In this document: piece by piece, positions 1-7,816 of the stretch
How positions within the stretch are numbered: the first letter of the stretch is position 1
How the letters are laid out: each line of letters opens with the position of its first letter
IMG/VR virus record: IMGVR_UViG_3300037223_000132
Location: 1 to 46,337 of that record
Reading direction: 5' to 3' (one strand)
Source of the DNA: a virus
DNA: 46,337 bases
Position numbers and translations under genes: made by a program
The notes under the pieces: generated by a model
What the model saw: only the letters and a program-made list of their open reading frames with translations
Database searches by the model: none
What the model was told of the DNA's origin: nothing

Positions 1-227
1 TCTGCCGGGTTGTTCCGGATGAGCCGTTTCCGCCACCGTTGATTGCCTGCCGCGCCGTTTTCTTCGGCAACAATTTGCCGACCTCGGCTTTCACCTCGGC
101 CAGGGCTTGGTCGGCCACCTTGCGCGCTTCCGCGCCGGTCAGCATCCGACCCAGCTTTTGCACCTCGGCTTCCGCCAATTGAAACGTCCGGCTGGTGTGC
201 AGGCTTTTGAGCGGCAAATAATCAGGA
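1..227. repeat. Left copy of 227-bp terminal direct repeat
   Basis: These bases reappear at 46111-46337 with a single difference, T at 128 against G at 46238. On the minus strand this changes a Glu codon to Asp in the scaffold gene, which reads through in both copies. The simplest explanation is an overlapping end of a circular or permuted phage genome, so the unique length is about 46,110 bp. A true short terminal repeat is possible but less likely because the repeat cuts through a gene. Confidence 0.9.
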
Positions 228-1144
228 TCATTTGCCAGCTTTTCTTTCTCCCACTGGTTGGCCGCCGTCTCGATCTCGGCCAGGGCTGCTCGGGCTCGCT
301 GCTCGCCTTGCTGCCGCTGGGCCTGCTGCCGTTGCGCCTCGGTCTGCTGCTGCGTCCGCCGCTGTCCGCTGCGGGCCTGCTCGAGTTCGAGCAGCTCACG
401 CTTGCGCTTATCCGCCGCCGCCTGGTCAAGGACTCCGTCGTGCACGGCCTTGTCGAGCGCTTGCGCCTCGGTTAGTAACTCCGGCGATTGCAAAACCAGT
501 CCGGCACGTTTCTCGGCATCCGCCAGCAGCGTCTTGAGCATCGGGACGGCGTTCGCCGGGTCGGTGTCAAAGCTCGTGATCAAGTGCCGCATGTTGGCGA
601 AACCCTGTTGATTTCCACCCACGGCCTTGAACATTTCCTGAACGACTTCGACGGCCGGCTTGGCTTGAGTCAGCTGCTGGTTGATGTCGTACTCGCGTTT
701 GTACAGCTCGCGCAACATCGCCCGGGCCTGCTTGCCCTCCTCTTTGCCGACCTTGTCGGCAATCTTCGTGATCGCCTGCCATTCAGGACGCTCCGTCAGC
801 TTCTCGGGACCTTTGGTCTCCGCTCCAGTTTGAGAAAGATCTTTGGTTTCCTCGCCCTCGGCCTTCTCCGCCGGCGGCTCATCCGTTTTCGCCGGGGTCT
901 CAGGGTCGGGAGTTGTGGATTCCGGCGTTTTGGCTGGCTCCTTGCCGATCGCTCGCGCGACTTCGGCCTTGAACTCATCCAATTCGCTAGGTTCGTTTGC
1001 CGGTGGCGTGGTCGCGGCGGGATCGCCAGTAGTCGTGGTTGAAGCGGGCGTGGCTTCGGTGTCGCCCTGCGCGCTCAGAGCCGGCGCGGTTTCGGTGGCG
1101 GCTGACGTGGCCGCGGCAGAATCGTCGATTACTGTGTCATCCAT
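1..1144 (-). CDS. Scaffolding protein, N-terminal 381 residues (continues at 46110-46043)
   Basis: The frame is open from the ATG at 1144-1142 to the window edge. Rejoined through the terminal repeat it continues to a stop at 46043, giving 403 residues. It begins acidic and Pro/Thr/Ala-rich (MDDTVIDDSA), has a Gln/Arg/Glu-rich coiled coil in its second half (EAQRRQQ-type pattern from about 260 to 310), and ends in a short basic tail. Position between portal and major capsid, acidic head, helical body and basic C-terminus all fit a phage scaffolding protein that guides procapsid assembly and leaves before packaging. The peptide ELDEFKAEV occurs twice, at 54-62 and 386-394. It starts 33 bp after the portal stop with no strong Shine-Dalgarno. 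The role is inferred from synteny and composition, not from a recognised family motif. Confidence 0.75.
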   Translation of the reverse strand, partial: MDDTVIDDSAAATSAATETAPALSAQGDTEATPASTTTTGDPAATTPPANEPSELDEFKAEVARAIGKEPAKTPESTTPDPETPAKTDEPPAEKAEGEETKDLSQTGAETKGPEKLTERPEWQAITKIADKVGKEEGKQARAMLRELYKREYDINQQLTQAKPAVEVVQEMFKAVGGNQQGFANMRHLITSFDTDPANAVPMLKTLLADAEKRAGLVLQSPELLTEAQALDKAVHDGVLDQAAADKRKRELLELEQARSGQRRTQQQTEAQRQQAQRQQGEQRARAALAEIETAANQWEKEKLANDPDYLPLKSLHTSRTFQLAEAEVQKLGRMLTGAEARKVADQALAEVKAEVGKLLPKKTARQAINGGGNGSSGTTRQ

Positions 1145-1177
1145 AAATTGGTTTTGTTTGGCTGTCAACTGCCTCGT

Positions 1178-3559
1178 TTATGACCCCGGGGCTGGCGCAC
1201 CCGGTTGGGGAGGGCCGCCGTTCGCGTTTTCGTGCGCCGCTTTCACGGCCGCACCATGGCCGATTTTGTTAATCAGCCGCGATGCCGGCGGCCCCGGTTT
1301 AATGCCGAATTGTTGAACCGCCTGCTCCTGCTCCTCGGGAGGGAGGTCGGCCACATTCAGAGACATGGCGAGCGACGCGGGCTTCTGTGCTTGCGGGGGC
1401 GGCGGCGCGGGTACCTGCGCCGGTTTGAGGAAATCATCAACGTCGAGCTTGTCGCCCAGGCGTTTGACACCCTCCTTGATTAGCGGTTCGAGGTCGCGTC
1501 CGGACTGCTGCATCAGCGGGCCCAGCTGCGGCGCGATGGCCTGATAGTTCTGCACCTCCTGCACCTGGTTGGGGCGACCCATCGAGCCGGATTCGATGCG
1601 GAAATAAATCGCGTCGGCAATCTGCTCGCGGTTGAGCGAGGGCCACACCGCGCCGCGGCCCACCAACGTTTGGACGGTCTGCGGGTGCATCTCCTGAATC
1701 AACATTTCCCAATCCATCTGCGCAAGGGTCGTGAAAAGGAAATCCAGGTCGCCGATGTTGCTGCCGTCGCTTGTCGCGCGCGCCGCCGCCGCAATGTTCT
1801 GACCGGTCGCTTTCTCGTCCGGACGCTGCTCGCCCAGGTCGCTGGCCTGCATGCCGGTGGCCAGCATCATCGCCTGTGAGTCAGGCGTCGTGTCATAGAG
1901 ATGATCGTCGAAGGGCTGCTTGGGCAGAGGCTGAATGAAATCGGCAATTTTCTCGCCCGGCTGCAAGCCCTCCATCATGAGCACATCGTGACCGTCGCGC
2001 GGGCGTGCCAGTTTTTCGAGGTCGTTCTGCCCCGCGGTCGAGGCAAATTTGCTTTTGACGCCGACCCACGCCGGACGGTTCGCGCTACGATGCTTGCGCC
2101 GCTCCTGCCCGGCCGTGTTCACATTGATCTGCATCGGCATCATGAGCCGTACGTCGGATCGTGGATAAATGGTGACGTCATTCTCCGGGTCATTGGTCTC
2201 GACCTCCTGCACGTTGAACGTCACGGCTACAATGGACCAGAACCGGTTTACCTCGGGCGAATTGGTCTCCGGTTCCTTGAGGAAATCCTTCACCCCGTCG
2301 CACACGACGTAGCGCAATCCGGTGTCGATGTCCTCAATGTGCCAGATGCAAACCTTGCGATTTTCAAACCGCTTGCCCGCGCCCTGGCGCTCGTCCTGGT
2401 CGTAATCGGTGCGGTCCTCCGCGCGCCAGCCGTCGCCAGTCTCCGTGTAAATCTTTGCGCCCGTATCGCGCAGATTGACGCCGTACTTTTTCTCCGCCTC
2501 GGCCACCGTCCAGAGGATCTCCTTCGCGATGCGATGCGCGCCGATGAACTCGCGCAGGCATTTGCACCGCCGGTCCACAATCACACTAGTGGCCTGCAAC
2601 CAGTCGTGCACCACGCCTTCCTCGGCTGGCGCCGGCTGCATTGGTGGCGCGGCCTGCGCCTGTTCTTGCAGCTGCTCGGCAATCGAGGCCTTGAGGAGTC
2701 GCGCCTGCTCAATGCGCGGATCGTCGATGTCCACGATACCGGTTTCAATCGCCGCCAGTTCAGCCTGCAAAGCCTTGATGCGCTCATCGAAATTCATGCT
2801 GTTGGCGTTGTCGCTGGCCACCTCTTGCTCGTCGCGTTTGTACATGACCTGTACGAACGCCACGCGCGAAGTGATGACGCGCGTGACCGCCTGCTTCGCG
2901 CTGATGTACATGTCCGGCGATTGCGCGTCCCATTGGGCCTTGATCAGCAGCTCGCCCGTCTTCGCAATCTTCTCGAGCATCGCCTTTTCCTGCATGCCCT
3001 GCTTATAGTCCTGGAGAATTGCTTGCGCCTCCTGCAGGTCCTGCTGCATTTGCGGCGGCGGTGGTGGTACCGGCTGACCTTGTAACTCGGCTTCGTGCGC
3101 CTGCATTGCCTGTGGAGCCACCTGGGCAATGAGCGCCTTGCAATTGTCGATCGTCGCCTGATCGCCGTCCCACACCGTGAAATTCATGCGCTCTTTCAGC
3201 ACTCCCTCGGGGGTCGGATTTTTGGCGTAGAGCGCCGCCGTCTTGCGATTGAGGAACTGCTGGACCATGTCGCCGATGTAATCCTCGGTATCCATCGAGG
3301 ACCGGTTTTTATACTCGCCGGGCCACTGCCGGCCGGCCGCAAATTTCTGCTCCTGGCGAATCCGATCAAAGACCGGCCTCCAAAACTTGCGCTCCTCGAT
3401 GCACCAGTCATTCAGTTCCTTGACCAAAGCCGCGCGGCTGCGGTCCTGTGGTTCGCTGGCGAGCGGATTGGGCAGCTTGCCAGTGGCCAGCACGCCCAGG
3501 GCACTCTTGGCGCGAGCCAAGAGGCCCATGGGCGGCGACTGTAGGGAGGGCGCGGGCAT
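1178..3559 (-). CDS. Portal protein
   Basis: A 793-residue protein of the size of podovirus portals (P22 gp1 is of similar length). It should form the dodecameric ring at the capsid vertex through which DNA is packaged and ejected. Supporting traits are the place between terminase and scaffold, a mainly helical composition, a long Gln/Glu-rich helical segment around 130-320, a central mixed region (about 400-620), and a conserved-looking stretch with SANRPAWVGVKSKF and PDEKATGQNIAAAAR that resembles portal stem and crown regions. The C-terminus is Pro/Ala-rich and probably disordered. The ATG lies 2 bp after the stop of the preceding small gene, so it is probably translated by coupling. A portal is the clear best call; the exact subfamily is not certain. 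Confidence 0.85.
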   Translation of the reverse strand: MPAPSLQSPPMGLLARAKSALGVLATGKLPNPLASEPQDRSRAALVKELNDWCIEERKFWRPVFDRIRQEQKFAAGRQWPGEYKNRSSMDTEDYIGDMVQQFLNRKTAALYAKNPTPEGVLKERMNFTVWDGDQATIDNCKALIAQVAPQAMQAHEAELQGQPVPPPPPQMQQDLQEAQAILQDYKQGMQEKAMLEKIAKTGELLIKAQWDAQSPDMYISAKQAVTRVITSRVAFVQVMYKRDEQEVASDNANSMNFDERIKALQAELAAIETGIVDIDDPRIEQARLLKASIAEQLQEQAQAAPPMQPAPAEEGVVHDWLQATSVIVDRRCKCLREFIGAHRIAKEILWTVAEAEKKYGVNLRDTGAKIYTETGDGWRAEDRTDYDQDERQGAGKRFENRKVCIWHIEDIDTGLRYVVCDGVKDFLKEPETNSPEVNRFWSIVAVTFNVQEVETNDPENDVTIYPRSDVRLMMPMQINVNTAGQERRKHRSANRPAWVGVKSKFASTAGQNDLEKLARPRDGHDVLMMEGLQPGEKIADFIQPLPKQPFDDHLYDTTPDSQAMMLATGMQASDLGEQRPDEKATGQNIAAAARATSDGSNIGDLDFLFTTLAQMDWEMLIQEMHPQTVQTLVGRGAVWPSLNREQIADAIYFRIESGSMGRPNQVQEVQNYQAIAPQLGPLMQQSGRDLEPLIKEGVKRLGDKLDVDDFLKPAQVPAPPPPQAQKPASLAMSLNVADLPPEEQEQAVQQFGIKPGPPASRLINKIGHGAAVKAAHENANGGPPQPGAPAPGS

Positions 3560-3561
3560 GG

Positions 3562-3819
3562 CTAAAAATCCGAGTTTGCCGCCGGGTTGGGCGAGCCGAT
3601 CACCGCCTGGCGCGCGAGCGGCCGGCCGCGTTGCGTGTCAATCGCGGCCATGTCCGGGCGCGGCAATTTTGCGGCCGCCGGGTCCGGCGCATTGGCCATG
3701 GCCGCGCCGATGTGCCGCTGCGCCAGGCGCGAGAACATGCTGGCCAGGTGCAGGTGCGGTACCGTGCTTTTGGGCGCGGGAACTTTGCCGGCGGGAATTT
3801 GGTTGAGGGAGGGTTTCAC
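3562..3819 (-). CDS. Small hypothetical protein before the portal
   Basis: An 85-residue protein if started at the GTG at 3819-3817, which overlaps the upstream stop as GTGA. No internal ATG start gives a comparable length near the overlap, and the same overlap style is used by its neighbours. The protein is rich in Pro, Ala and Arg with no membrane segment. It contains a short helical stretch (SMFSRLAQRHIGAAM) and a PDMAAIDTQRG segment. I do not recognise it. Its place in a coupled chain between terminase and portal suggests a minor packaging or assembly factor, but that is only context. Confidence 0.55.
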   Translation of the reverse strand: MKPSLNQIPAGKVPAPKSTVPHLHLASMFSRLAQRHIGAAMANAPDPAAAKLPRPDMAAIDTQRGRPLARQAVIGSPNPAANSDF

Positions 3820-4034
3820 GTCACGAGGTAGTAATGCGCGACACCGTTGCAAATGGAGCGCAAACGAAATTCGCAATAGGTTACGCCAGGCTGAAGCAAT
3901 TGCTTCAAGTCGTCCTCAGACGGCGGCTTGGTGTAGTCGTGATAAGCGCGTTTGGGCATCCGCACGGCTTTATAAACCTCGGGAATTTCCAAGGTTGCGC
4001 CGTCGTGCTCTCCGCCATGGATTTCAGCTCTCAT
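3816..4034 (-). CDS. Small hypothetical protein (72 aa)
   Basis: A compact 72-residue protein starting MRAEIHGGEHDGATLEIPEVYKAVRMP and ending in a Tyr-rich segment (GVAHYYLVT). The alternation of hydrophobic residues suggests a small beta-rich fold. It overlaps the upstream gene by ATGA and the downstream gene by GTGA, so its translation is likely coupled on both sides. Small proteins with an N-terminal GG-DG-turn-beta pattern of this kind often occur among phage packaging genes, but I assign no function. Confidence 0.65.
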   Translation of the reverse strand: MRAEIHGGEHDGATLEIPEVYKAVRMPKRAYHDYTKPPSEDDLKQLLQPGVTYCEFRLRSICNGVAHYYLVT

Positions 4035-4312
4035 CCGATTTGCTGGCGGTCCATCGCGTTATTGAACGCGTCCTTTTCGTCATCATCGGACCCCGCCATG
4101 GCATCATGTTTTTTGAGACCATGCAGCGCGAGGTGCAGCCGCGCGCGGTGACCGTGCTCGCCATCAGACTCCTTGTGCTTCATGGCGAATTGTTGCGGCG
4201 ACATGCCAGCCGCCTGCGCATGTTGATTGTGGATCGCGGCCGCCTTCATCGCGGTCTCCGCGAGCGCGCCAATTTCTGGATCGCTGACACCGGGCGTCAA
4301 TTCGGTCTTCAT
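4031..4312 (-). CDS. Small helical protein, paralogue of the next gene upstream
   Basis: A 93-residue, His- and Met-rich helical protein. Its central part (AGMSPQQFAMKHK...GHRARLHLALHG) clearly matches the adjacent 60-residue protein encoded at 4309-4491 (AGMSTHAFAEQHR...GHRARLALTLMALHG), so the two are probably tandem paralogues. The N-terminus here is an unrelated helix and the C-terminus is acidic (GSDDDEKDAF). Small proteins with the pattern AGMS-x3-FA-x2-H followed by a basic helix are common next to phage packaging and head genes. Their role is not known to me. The ATG overlaps the upstream stop (ATGA). Confidence 0.7.
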   Translation of the reverse strand: MKTELTPGVSDPEIGALAETAMKAAAIHNQHAQAAGMSPQQFAMKHKESDGEHGHRARLHLALHGLKKHDAMAGSDDDEKDAFNNAMDRQQIG

Positions 4313-4491
4313 TTCGCACCTCCATGCAGGGCCATCAGGGTTAACGCCAGTCGGGCGCGATGGCCGATTACGCCCTTGGCATGACGATGTTGCTCGGCGA
4401 AAGCGTGCGTGGACATTCCCGCGCGCTTGGCGGCCGCGCGAAAGACGCCGTGATGTTTGCTGACTGCGGCTTGAATCCAGTGTTCACTCAT
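4309..4491 (-). CDS. Small basic HWI-type phage protein (60 aa)
   Basis: A 60-residue basic protein beginning MSEHWIQAAVSKHHGVFR, followed by AKRAGMSTHAFAEQHRHAKG and a C-terminal RARLALTLMALHG helix. This layout is a recurrent small phage protein found among head and packaging genes in many unrelated phages; no function is established that I know of. The shorter start at 4491 is chosen because it makes an ATGA overlap with the upstream stop, and the extra N-terminal sequence of the longer frame has no sign of conservation. The downstream gene carries a second copy of the same motif. Confidence 0.7.
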   Translation of the reverse strand: MSEHWIQAAVSKHHGVFRAAAKRAGMSTHAFAEQHRHAKGVIGHRARLALTLMALHGGAK

Positions 4492-4685
4492 AGATCGTGC
4501 TCCTGTAACAGGGCTTCGAATCGGCGCAGTGGAAAAGTGTAAGCGTAGCCATTGCGCTCGCAGTAGCGCACCGCGCAGCGCGCTGACGCGTGGGAGTGCA
4601 GGGTAACGCCAAAACGATCGCGCAAGACCACGGCGCGCGTGCGCAGGTGGGACGGGTGAATGGTTAGGGTGGCGCGCGGTGTCAT
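4488..4685 (-). CDS. Small hypothetical basic protein
   Basis: About 65 residues from the ATG at 4685-4683, which overlaps the terminase stop as ATGA; a second in-frame ATG lies 6 bp upstream at 4691. The protein starts MTPRATLTIHPSHLRTRAVV and is rich in Arg, His and Thr with three Cys or Tyr-Cys sites (ARCAVRYCERNGYAYTF), ending in an acidic-basic helix (RRFEALLQEHDL). It looks like a small alpha/beta nucleic-acid-binding fold, but there is no recognised domain. It is translated between terminase and a coupled chain of small genes. Confidence 0.6.
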   Translation of the reverse strand: MTPRATLTIHPSHLRTRAVVLRDRFGVTLHSHASARCAVRYCERNGYAYTFPLRRFEALLQEHDL

Positions 4686-6268
4686 GACCATCCTTTCGCC
4701 TCGGGCTGCTTGTCCTGACCCCACGAATGCCAGGCAAACGTGCCCGGCTTCGGCGCATCACTGGGCTTGTCACCATCCGGCTTGGTAATTTTATCGAGAC
4801 CCATGCCCAGCATCGCCAGCGCCGCAACCAAATCGTCATGCGCGCCCGGAAAGCTGAGCAGCTGCTTTTCGGCGTCCGCCCAGCGCGGCCAGTCGCTCGG
4901 CCAGTGCACCATGCCCATGGCCATCAACCCGCGTATGGAAACCGATCGCGCCACAAGGTCGCGCTTTTCGGCAATTGAATCGTCAATCCAAAAAAAACAT
5001 TTGGTGTCCAGCATCCGCTTGCGCAGCAACGGCAGAATGGAACCGCTGATGGCGTCGCGCGCGGCCCACCATTGCGCCGGCCGGCGCCGTTCGATAATGC
5101 GGAAAATCGCATCGCACAAAACGTCGGTCTCCATTTTTTCCCAGACGGTATCGGGCAAAATCCAGATCTCGCCGGTCGGATCCACGCCCACGATGAGCAG
5201 GCACGTGGAATCATTTTTCTCCTGGATTCGGTAAGCGTGGTCGCTCGCGACGTAGATCCGCAAATGCTTCGGCAGATCAGCCGCCAAGTAAGTTTTGAGC
5301 CACTTCTTTTTAAACCAGGTGCCCTCGGCTGGTGTCGGGTTGCACTGGTCCTGCGTATGAAAATCCGACCGCACGATGTCGGATTTGTGGTTGCGCTTGG
5401 CCAAGTAAAATTCCTGCGGAAACCGTTCCGGCCAGCAAACCGCATCCTTGGGGCGCCCCAACGGATCGCCGTCGCCCTCGCTCAGCGCCGGGATGCGAAT
5501 CCGCACAAAGCCGCAAGCGTAGCTGGCGTCGTAGTGCGGGTTGGTCGGGTCAAACAACCGGCCTTGGACGTCGTCCTCGTTTTTGCGGCTTCCGATAAGC
5601 AACTGCCACGCCTCGGCGGAGTTCATGCGTGACAAGCAATCCGCGATGTAACAACGCCACGCCGAATTGCGCTCGGCCTCGCTGTACGCCTCCTCGGCGC
5701 TTTTAAAAAAGTCATCGAAAATAATGCCGTGGCCGCCCACGCCGGCCGGAATCTGGCCACGCCCGAAAAATTGGATCTTCCCCCCGCCTTCGAGCTGAAG
5801 CCGCGAGGAGCTCTGGCTGTCCTCGCGCAGACGCGCGGCCGGAATCGCCCCAAAGGTCAGGGCGTAGCCGGGTCCGCGCAAATAGTCGCGCACATCGCGT
5901 CCGTGCTCATTGGCGAGCTCAGCGGTCGCGGTAATGATGAGCAGATCCCGTTGCGGCCAGTTGCCACAATGCCAGGGAACGAAGTTCCTGACGGCCATTT
6001 CCGTTTTGCCGTAGCGCGGAGCCGTCTCGATCTCGAGCTTGCGGATTTCCCCGCGTGCCAGGCGCATGAGGCTTTGGCCGATCAGCGCGTGGTGCGCCTT
6101 CCAGGAATACCGCGACTTGCTTACGTTCGCCGGATCAAGCGGGTCCGGCGTGTTCAGCTGAGCAAAAGCGAGCAAATCGAGCCGCGCCAAGCGCGCAGCC
6201 AGCAAGCGGGCCTGCAACTGGGCGGTGGTCAGTTGAGCAAGCAGCATGATGACGCAGAGAAAAATCAT
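4682..6268 (-). CDS. terL: Terminase large subunit (TerL)
   Basis: The 528-residue packaging motor ATPase and nuclease. Visible elements are a Walker A-like loop APRYGKT at 83-89, a Walker B GIIFDDF at 181-187, a coupling-type segment around LLIGSRKNEDD (223-233), and an RNase H-like nuclease domain with an acidic strand YVASDHAY (339-346) and a final acidic helix HDDLVAALAM (478-487). It should cut concatemeric DNA and drive it through the portal. The first ATG (6268) overlaps the small-subunit stop as ATGA; a second Met at residue 8 is an alternative. The N-terminus is unusually hydrophobic (MIFLCVIMLL), which would be consistent with the later start. The family call is secure. Confidence 0.93.
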   Translation of the reverse strand: MIFLCVIMLLAQLTTAQLQARLLAARLARLDLLAFAQLNTPDPLDPANVSKSRYSWKAHHALIGQSLMRLARGEIRKLEIETAPRYGKTEMAVRNFVPWHCGNWPQRDLLIITATAELANEHGRDVRDYLRGPGYALTFGAIPAARLREDSQSSSRLQLEGGGKIQFFGRGQIPAGVGGHGIIFDDFFKSAEEAYSEAERNSAWRCYIADCLSRMNSAEAWQLLIGSRKNEDDVQGRLFDPTNPHYDASYACGFVRIRIPALSEGDGDPLGRPKDAVCWPERFPQEFYLAKRNHKSDIVRSDFHTQDQCNPTPAEGTWFKKKWLKTYLAADLPKHLRIYVASDHAYRIQEKNDSTCLLIVGVDPTGEIWILPDTVWEKMETDVLCDAIFRIIERRRPAQWWAARDAISGSILPLLRKRMLDTKCFFWIDDSIAEKRDLVARSVSIRGLMAMGMVHWPSDWPRWADAEKQLLSFPGAHDDLVAALAMLGMGLDKITKPDGDKPSDAPKPGTFAWHSWGQDKQPEAKGWS

Positions 6269-6837
6269 TGCCGATGGAGCGAGTGTTGGATGGGAATGAC
6301 CGCGCAGGTAGGCAACGACTCGCCGCGCTTCACGAGCTCAGCCAGGAGGTCATCAACGTTCGCGTTGGTGGTCTCGATCGGGCCGCCGCCTGGTCCCGCG
6401 TGCTCGAGGCGTTGCACGTCGCGCCACTTTTCCCGCTGACGGTTTTTCAGCCAAAAAATTGCGGCCGTCGTGTCCGGCGGATAATGCTTCACCACTCGGG
6501 TTTTCTCGATTTTGCCGCCGCACACATTGATCACCACGTCCGGATGGCTGTAGCCCGTGGCGCGCTTGAAGAGCCGGTCGGACACCTGCGCGTCGGCCTC
6601 GTCCTTGCCGCTTTTTAAGGCGCGACAAAACTCCGGGTGGTCGTGCTGCCAGCGCAAAATCGTGCGTTCATCGACGGCAAAAAAGCGGGCCAGATCGGTG
6701 TTGGTGGCGCCGAGTAGAGAGTAACGATACGCCAGCGCGCACTTGGAGCGCGTGTAAACCGTCGGCCGTCCGGTCTTGATGTGTGGCTTGGCTTTGTTCA
6801 CAACTCGATCATTGGCAGCATTACGAAAAAAGTTCAA
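6265..6837 (-). CDS. terS: Terminase small subunit (TerS)
   Basis: A 190-residue DNA-recognition subunit of the packaging machine. A helix-turn-helix is visible at about 43-66 (GATNTDLARFFAVDERTILRW), followed by HPEFCRALKSGKDEAD and the segment YPPDTTAAIFWLKNRQREKW, which is typical of one widespread family of phage small terminases. The C-terminus is variable and probably contacts TerL. It lies directly upstream of TerL with an ATGA overlap, and itself starts in an ATGA overlap with a small HTH protein. It should bind the pac or cos region of the phage DNA, which cannot be located from sequence alone. Confidence 0.88.
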   Translation of the reverse strand: MNFFRNAANDRVVNKAKPHIKTGRPTVYTRSKCALAYRYSLLGATNTDLARFFAVDERTILRWQHDHPEFCRALKSGKDEADAQVSDRLFKRATGYSHPDVVINVCGGKIEKTRVVKHYPPDTTAAIFWLKNRQREKWRDVQRLEHAGPGGGPIETTNANVDDLLAELVKRGESLPTCAVIPIQHSLHRQ

Positions 6838-7049
6838 TCAACCTTTTTATGACCCCGCACAAAGCAACTGTCATCAACCGCACCGCGCGAGCGGTGCAAA
6901 TGAAAGCCGGAATTGGCAATCCACTCGCGCGCAAAGTCGAGCGATGCCTCGAGGCCGCCCTCGGGGCGGCGCGCCATCGGAAAGCCACAGCGACGCATTT
7001 GGTACACGTAGTGGGAGCCAACGCCCAGGGCGCCGGCCAGTTGCTTCAC
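6834..7049 (-). CDS. Small helix-turn-helix protein
   Basis: A 71-residue protein from a GTG start at 7049, with LNVKQLAGALGVGSHYVYQM forming a helix-turn-helix and CGFPMARRPEGG resembling the wing-like segment seen in excisionase or terminase-type HTH proteins. The coding-like sequence extends upstream of the GTG up to the preceding stop (7072-7070), so the true start may be a nearby CTG. It overlaps TerS by ATGA, so it could be an auxiliary packaging or late regulatory factor. The fold call is good, the role unknown. Confidence 0.65.
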   Translation of the reverse strand: MKQLAGALGVGSHYVYQMRRCGFPMARRPEGGLEASLDFAREWIANSGFHLHRSRGAVDDSCFVRGHKKVD

Positions 7050-7069
7050 GTTCAGCTTGGGATTGGGAT

Positions 7070-7801
7070 TTATGCGAACTCTTTCCAGATTTGCTCGGCG
7101 TACTGCGCCGGCGTGGATTTGATGCGCGCTTCAAAAATCGCGGACTTCAACTCGGCGGCCACGCGCTCGCATTTGCCGCCGTGCGACTTAATCCGGTTAA
7201 CCCATTTGCCGGCGTCGTTGGACCACTGTTCGGCCAGCAACACTTCAAGCCGATCCGCGATCGCCTGTTGGCCCTCCGTCAATTTCGCCAAAGCTTTTTC
7301 GCTTTGTCGCTTGGTCGCAGGGGTACTGAGAGGCGCGCCCTCCTGGCTTAAGTCCGACAAAGGAGGACTTAAGCCTTCTTTCTCCTTTCTACTTTCTGAC
7401 TTAAGACTTAAGTCAGACGCGCGCGCGCGCGCGTAAGGCGTTACCACAGCGTTACGGCGGAAGGCCGACACTCGTTTCCTCGTTTGTTCACGGGCTTTTT
7501 CCTCTCTTTGCATGCGCCTGTTACAGACCGTTACAATGCCCGTTACATTTTCGTTACGTTGCGTTACAACTGCCGCTCCGGAGGCCTGGAGTTCGGTCAA
7601 CGCCTGGGCGAGTTCGGCGGGCTGACAGCGGGCGAGACGAGCGAGTTGATCGTTCGTCCCGCGCAGCTGTCCGCTCTGGCCGGCCTCGTGCATAGCGCAG
7701 ATCAGATCCATCCAGATACCCCGGGCGGCGGGTGAACAAAGTGAGACCGCCGGGTCTTTCAACCAGTCACCGGGAACAAATTTCATCCAGGGAAACTTCA
7801 T
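7070..7801 (-). CDS. Replication initiator / replisome-organiser-like protein
   Basis: A 243-residue protein. The N-terminus (WMKFVPGDWLKDPAVSLCSP, ARGIWMDLICAMHEAG) matches the winged-helix start of phage replication proteins of the lambda O, DnaT or YdaU type. A variable, basic, low-complexity linker follows (about 95-160), and the C-terminal 80 residues form a helical domain (EQWSNDAGKWVNRIKSHGG) like those that recruit helicase or helicase loader. As in lambda O, repeated DNA motifs lie inside the gene, over the linker. No helicase or primase gene is seen in the window, so it would recruit host enzymes. It sits at the end of the recombination/replication module. Confidence 0.7.
   Translation of the reverse strand: MKFPWMKFVPGDWLKDPAVSLCSPAARGIWMDLICAMHEAGQSGQLRGTNDQLARLARCQPAELAQALTELQASGAAVVTQRNENVTGIVTVCNRRMQREEKAREQTRKRVSAFRRNAVVTPYARARASDLSLKSESRKEKEGLSPPLSDLSQEGAPLSTPATKRQSEKALAKLTEGQQAIADRLEVLLAEQWSNDAGKWVNRIKSHGGKCERVAAELKSAIFEARIKSTPAQYAEQIWKEFA
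7345..7567. other. Candidate replication origin inside the initiator gene
   Basis: Two perfect 11-bp inverted repeats share the core CTTAAGTC: GGCTTAAGTCC at 7345-7355 with its complement at 7365-7375, and TCTGACTTAAG at 7395-7405 with its complement at 7407-7417. Between them lies a pyrimidine tract (7376-7394), and after them an alternating CG run (7418-7432). Seven GTTAC motifs follow, starting at 7440, 7451, 7520, 7530, 7542, 7553 and 7563, the last five spaced 10-12 bp apart, about one helical turn. They fall in different codon positions, so a repeated peptide does not explain them. The pattern resembles the iterons of lambda-type origins inside the O gene. Confidence 0.55.
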
Positions 7802-7816
7802 GAGCGCTTCAGAATT

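Noticed and set aside
1901-3085. Long plus-strand open frame (394 codons) opposite the portal gene
   Set aside because: Antisense to a well-supported gene; GC-rich third positions keep the opposite frame open, and the product is Leu/Arg/His-rich without domain features.
7418-7432. Alternating CG run as a Z-DNA element on its own
   Set aside because: Short and explained by Ala-Arg codons; kept only as part of the candidate origin.
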